From positions 1 through 27,411 of the IMG/VR virus record IMGVR_UViG_3300037557_000256: 27,411 nt of DNA, one strand, 5' to 3'. Origin of the DNA: a virus. This document shows, one piece after another, positions 25,095 through 27,411 of this stretch (position 1 is its first letter; each line of letters starts with the position of its first letter). The position numbers and the translations under genes were made by a program. The notes under the pieces are model-generated. The model was not told the DNA's origin and ran no database searches. It worked only from the letters and a program-made list of their open reading frames with translations.

Positions 25095-27411
25095 ATGCCT
25101 ATACTCGGACGTTCCAATCACGCTTTCTTCTTTGATGGTGTGTCCGACAGCATAGTGGTTCCACAAGGCACGATGAGTCGCCTTGGTAAGGAAACTTCAG
25201 ACGGCACTAAATCAAAAACAAACATACTAGGAGAAAAGCAACACATAGAGGGTGAAGGGACCCTATCTGGAATACTGAACTCGCAGATATGCATAGAGGC
25301 TTGGGTAATACCAGACTGCGGCGGTGTGGTAGTAGAGAAAGAAAATCAATTCAAACTCTCGATAGGTGAGGTTGATACTCCGGGTCCCGCTTCCTTTGAG
25401 GTATTTCTAGACACAGATAGTGGGCAGGAGCACCATTTCATCTCAACGGCCACTAAGGTCACTAATAGGGGATATGAGGGAACAGTATACCCTCCTTCCG
25501 ACTTTGGGGGTATTCACTCATCATACAACAAGTACAACGGTTCCTATGATGATGCCACCACTCTCAACACAGACCAGAGACCACTCATACACATCGTAGC
25601 GGCAGTTAGAACCGGAGCAATTGAACTCTACATCAACGGAGAATTGATGGCTTCTAAATCACTACCTAACCGAATCTTACAGATAGCGAAGGGCAATGCA
25701 CACGTCTACGTGGGTGGAAATGGTGGAAAGTTCAGAGGGGTGATGGAGTCTCTACACATCTCTGGGTACTTTGATGAGGGTACTATAGAGAGGTCTGCGC
25801 CTATAGCCAATAACAATACGTTGCTGCTCTATAGGTTTGAAGAGCCAATAGCGCCTATAGAGGATGTCTATACCTTCTCATCCATATCAGATAACGGCAC
25901 TACCCTAGATGGGGAGAGTGTCCTCATATCCCAGATATCACTCAGTACCGCTGATGCAGTCAAACTAGCCAAGAAACTGACTGGGTTGGAGACTGTATCG
26001 GGGAACTACGTATTCTCAAAGGACAGCACAGGCGTTAACAAATACTCAGGTGGTGATTACAAGGTGGTCAATTACCTAGAGAATACAGGCACACCTACTA
26101 CATATGCAGTCTCTCACACCCCTTACAATCTTCTCATCAATGCCGGAGCAACTGATAGAGACATCTTCAAACCCAACAACAAACCGCCAGAAAGACTCAG
26201 ACTTCACAATGTCAACACATCGACAGGTAACTGCCTTGTCACCAGCGTTCATCTAGACTTCTCCAGTTCAGACAACGGTCTTCGCAAGGCTCTACACACC
26301 AGAACAGAGGGGGTTGACAATTACTTCGTAGTGGTAGGAGCAGACCTACTGATAGATAGTGCTAGTGGAAAACCATACCAACCCCCACATCACTCCACAC
26401 AAATGATAGACAGAACTGGACAGATGGTGATTGATGAGGGACCCTTTGGGCTACACGGATTCGTATACTCAACTAACATGGCAACGGACACTTCAGACAA
26501 TGCGTATGCAGTCACTTGGCCTAGTGATGTTGATACTACATTCCAGAAAGGACATAGTGGTAGACATACTTTGAATCACGTTGATGGTCATGACTTCCTC
26601 AAAATGCTACCTAGACCTCAAGATGAAATCATAGACCAACAGATAGATGGCTCTGCTGATATCATCAATGTAATCTATGATGCGGCCAAGAATGGCATCT
26701 CTGACCAGATTGCGGTGAATAGTAAGGTAGATGTCTATAGAGAACAAGACGTAATGGCTGTCAATGAAATTGTTAATTCAGCAGAAGCACAAGTAGTATT
26801 CGATAACGGTCTAGTGGATTCTCAGAAAGAGGTCATAGCAATAGGTGGTTCTAGTTTTGATTATCTTCCTTTCATGCTGAAGGGACCTGTACCACAAGAC
26901 TTGAACAACCTCAATACTGAGACTAGAAGGTTACATCTCAGGCCTAGTGAGAAAAGCAGGGTGGCTATTCTCAGTGTACCGGCGCTTACAACATATGACA
27001 TGGCTCCGTTTGTGAAGGTCTATTACAACGCAATAGACTTGACAGGGGCCAGTATGAGTGGTGTGGTCCAACCTCTACTCATGGTAGAGAAGACTATACC
27101 TGCGGGGGCTAAGGTACTCACAGGCAGTACAACTGTGTTTAGTCTAATCAAGACGGCGATTGAAACTAACACCATAAGGTCAGAAGTATTTGCCTCTGGT
27201 GGTTACATAGACATTAACACCCAATCAACATCTCTTACAGGCTCCTTAACTGATTCACATTCGCTAATAGGAGATGTTAGTGAAGGATATGAAGCAGATG
27301 ACGAGTTGGATGAGAGTCTTACTCCCGTCAATCATAAACCCATGACTCCCTCTGGAATCACAGTTGACGGTAACCAACTTTCAGGTGGTGGCACTACTAT
27401 AGTCACCAACG
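25095..27411 (+). CDS. Tail-tip/adhesin protein with LamG domain, 3' end cut
   Basis: ATG 25095 begins four bases after the previous stop; no strong ribosome binding site is seen, so coupling is likely. I read the frame to the right edge without a stop: 772 codons, so the gene is partial. Residues about 10-230 match a concanavalin-like LamG jelly roll: ICIEAWVIPDCGGVVVEKEN, LIHIVAAVRTGAIELYINGE and HVYVGGNGGKFRGVMESLHI are the typical outer strands. The rest is mixed and beta-rich, with no other recognised motif. LamG modules bind glycans or proteins, so host attachment at the tail tip is the likely role. It could also be a baseplate hub. Confidence 0.85.
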   Translation, partial: MPILGRSNHAFFFDGVSDSIVVPQGTMSRLGKETSDGTKSKTNILGEKQHIEGEGTLSGILNSQICIEAWVIPDCGGVVVEKENQFKLSIGEVDTPGPASFEVFLDTDSGQEHHFISTATKVTNRGYEGTVYPPSDFGGIHSSYNKYNGSYDDATTLNTDQRPLIHIVAAVRTGAIELYINGELMASKSLPNRILQIAKGNAHVYVGGNGGKFRGVMESLHISGYFDEGTIERSAPIANNNTLLLYRFEEPIAPIEDVYTFSSISDNGTTLDGESVLISQISLSTADAVKLAKKLTGLETVSGNYVFSKDSTGVNKYSGGDYKVVNYLENTGTPTTYAVSHTPYNLLINAGATDRDIFKPNNKPPERLRLHNVNTSTGNCLVTSVHLDFSSSDNGLRKALHTRTEGVDNYFVVVGADLLIDSASGKPYQPPHHSTQMIDRTGQMVIDEGPFGLHGFVYSTNMATDTSDNAYAVTWPSDVDTTFQKGHSGRHTLNHVDGHDFLKMLPRPQDEIIDQQIDGSADIINVIYDAAKNGISDQIAVNSKVDVYREQDVMAVNEIVNSAEAQVVFDNGLVDSQKEVIAIGGSSFDYLPFMLKGPVPQDLNNLNTETRRLHLRPSEKSRVAILSVPALTTYDMAPFVKVYYNAIDLTGASMSGVVQPLLMVEKTIPAGAKVLTGSTTVFSLIKTAIETNTIRSEVFASGGYIDINTQSTSLTGSLTDSHSLIGDVSEGYEADDELDESLTPVNHKPMTPSGITVDGNQLSGGGTTIVTN

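Noticed and set aside
1-27411. CRISPR arrays, tRNA genes, insertion sequences, integrase or attachment sites
   Set aside because: I saw no spaced direct repeats, cloverleaf sequence, transposase motif or terminal inverted repeats; the only tandem repeats are the two coding 12-base arrays.

Overview
All recognisable genes lie on the + strand, packed head to tail with ATGA or TAATG junctions and few gaps. The set is the virion-assembly module of a tailed dsDNA virus (Caudoviricetes) with an HK97-type head and, from the tail genes, a siphovirus-like tail. No integrase, replication, lysis, tRNA, CRISPR or insertion-sequence gene is visible. Both edges cut genes. The host cannot be settled from this window. 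Zinc-ribbon insertions, an ATP-dependent-ligase-like fold, heavy AGA/AGG use for arginine and GGTG-type ribosome binding sites would suit a virus of marine archaea (for example Poseidoniales viruses, the magroviruses), but this is inference and a bacterial host is not excluded.

Layout. 3-4256: packaging end, with two proteins of unknown function, the large terminase (terL) and an unknown protein that may carry a winged helix. 4249-6009: portal with two zinc-ribbon-like insertions and an (MPPG)n tail. 6051-12750: four genes inserted between portal and protease, including a coiled-coil protein, a SEC-C zinc protein and a 1839-residue protein. 12800-15309: prohead protease fused to a scaffold-like region, then the major capsid protein. 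15349-17028: five small proteins, some probably decoration or head-completion proteins. 17028-19440: head-tail adaptor candidate, an unknown small protein and a tail-terminator candidate. 19455-21692: very large tail tube protein. 21703-22392: acidic SAP-domain protein. 22352-22995: tail assembly chaperone pair, apparently joined by a -1 frameshift at a run of six G. 22995-27411: short tape measure, distal-tail-like protein and a LamG-containing tail-tip or adhesin protein that runs off the right edge.

How it would work: terminase and portal load DNA into a shell built by the capsid protein on the protease/scaffold, which the protease then matures. Adaptor and terminator proteins join head to tail. 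The frameshifted chaperone helps tube subunits polymerise on the tape measure, and the distal proteins form the host-contact end.

The most unusual items are: (1) a DNA-ligase-like adenylation plus OB-fold region inside the 1839-residue protein, with the catalytic lysine out of register and the other catalytic motifs degraded; (2) a C-terminal motif (MSW-acidic-acidic-x-H-x-LA) shared by the protease/scaffold protein and a small coiled-coil protein 7 kb upstream; (3) a portal with two Cys/His zinc-ribbon motifs; (4) the GGGGGG frameshift site; (5) an in-frame start inside the protease gene that could give a separate scaffold protein.
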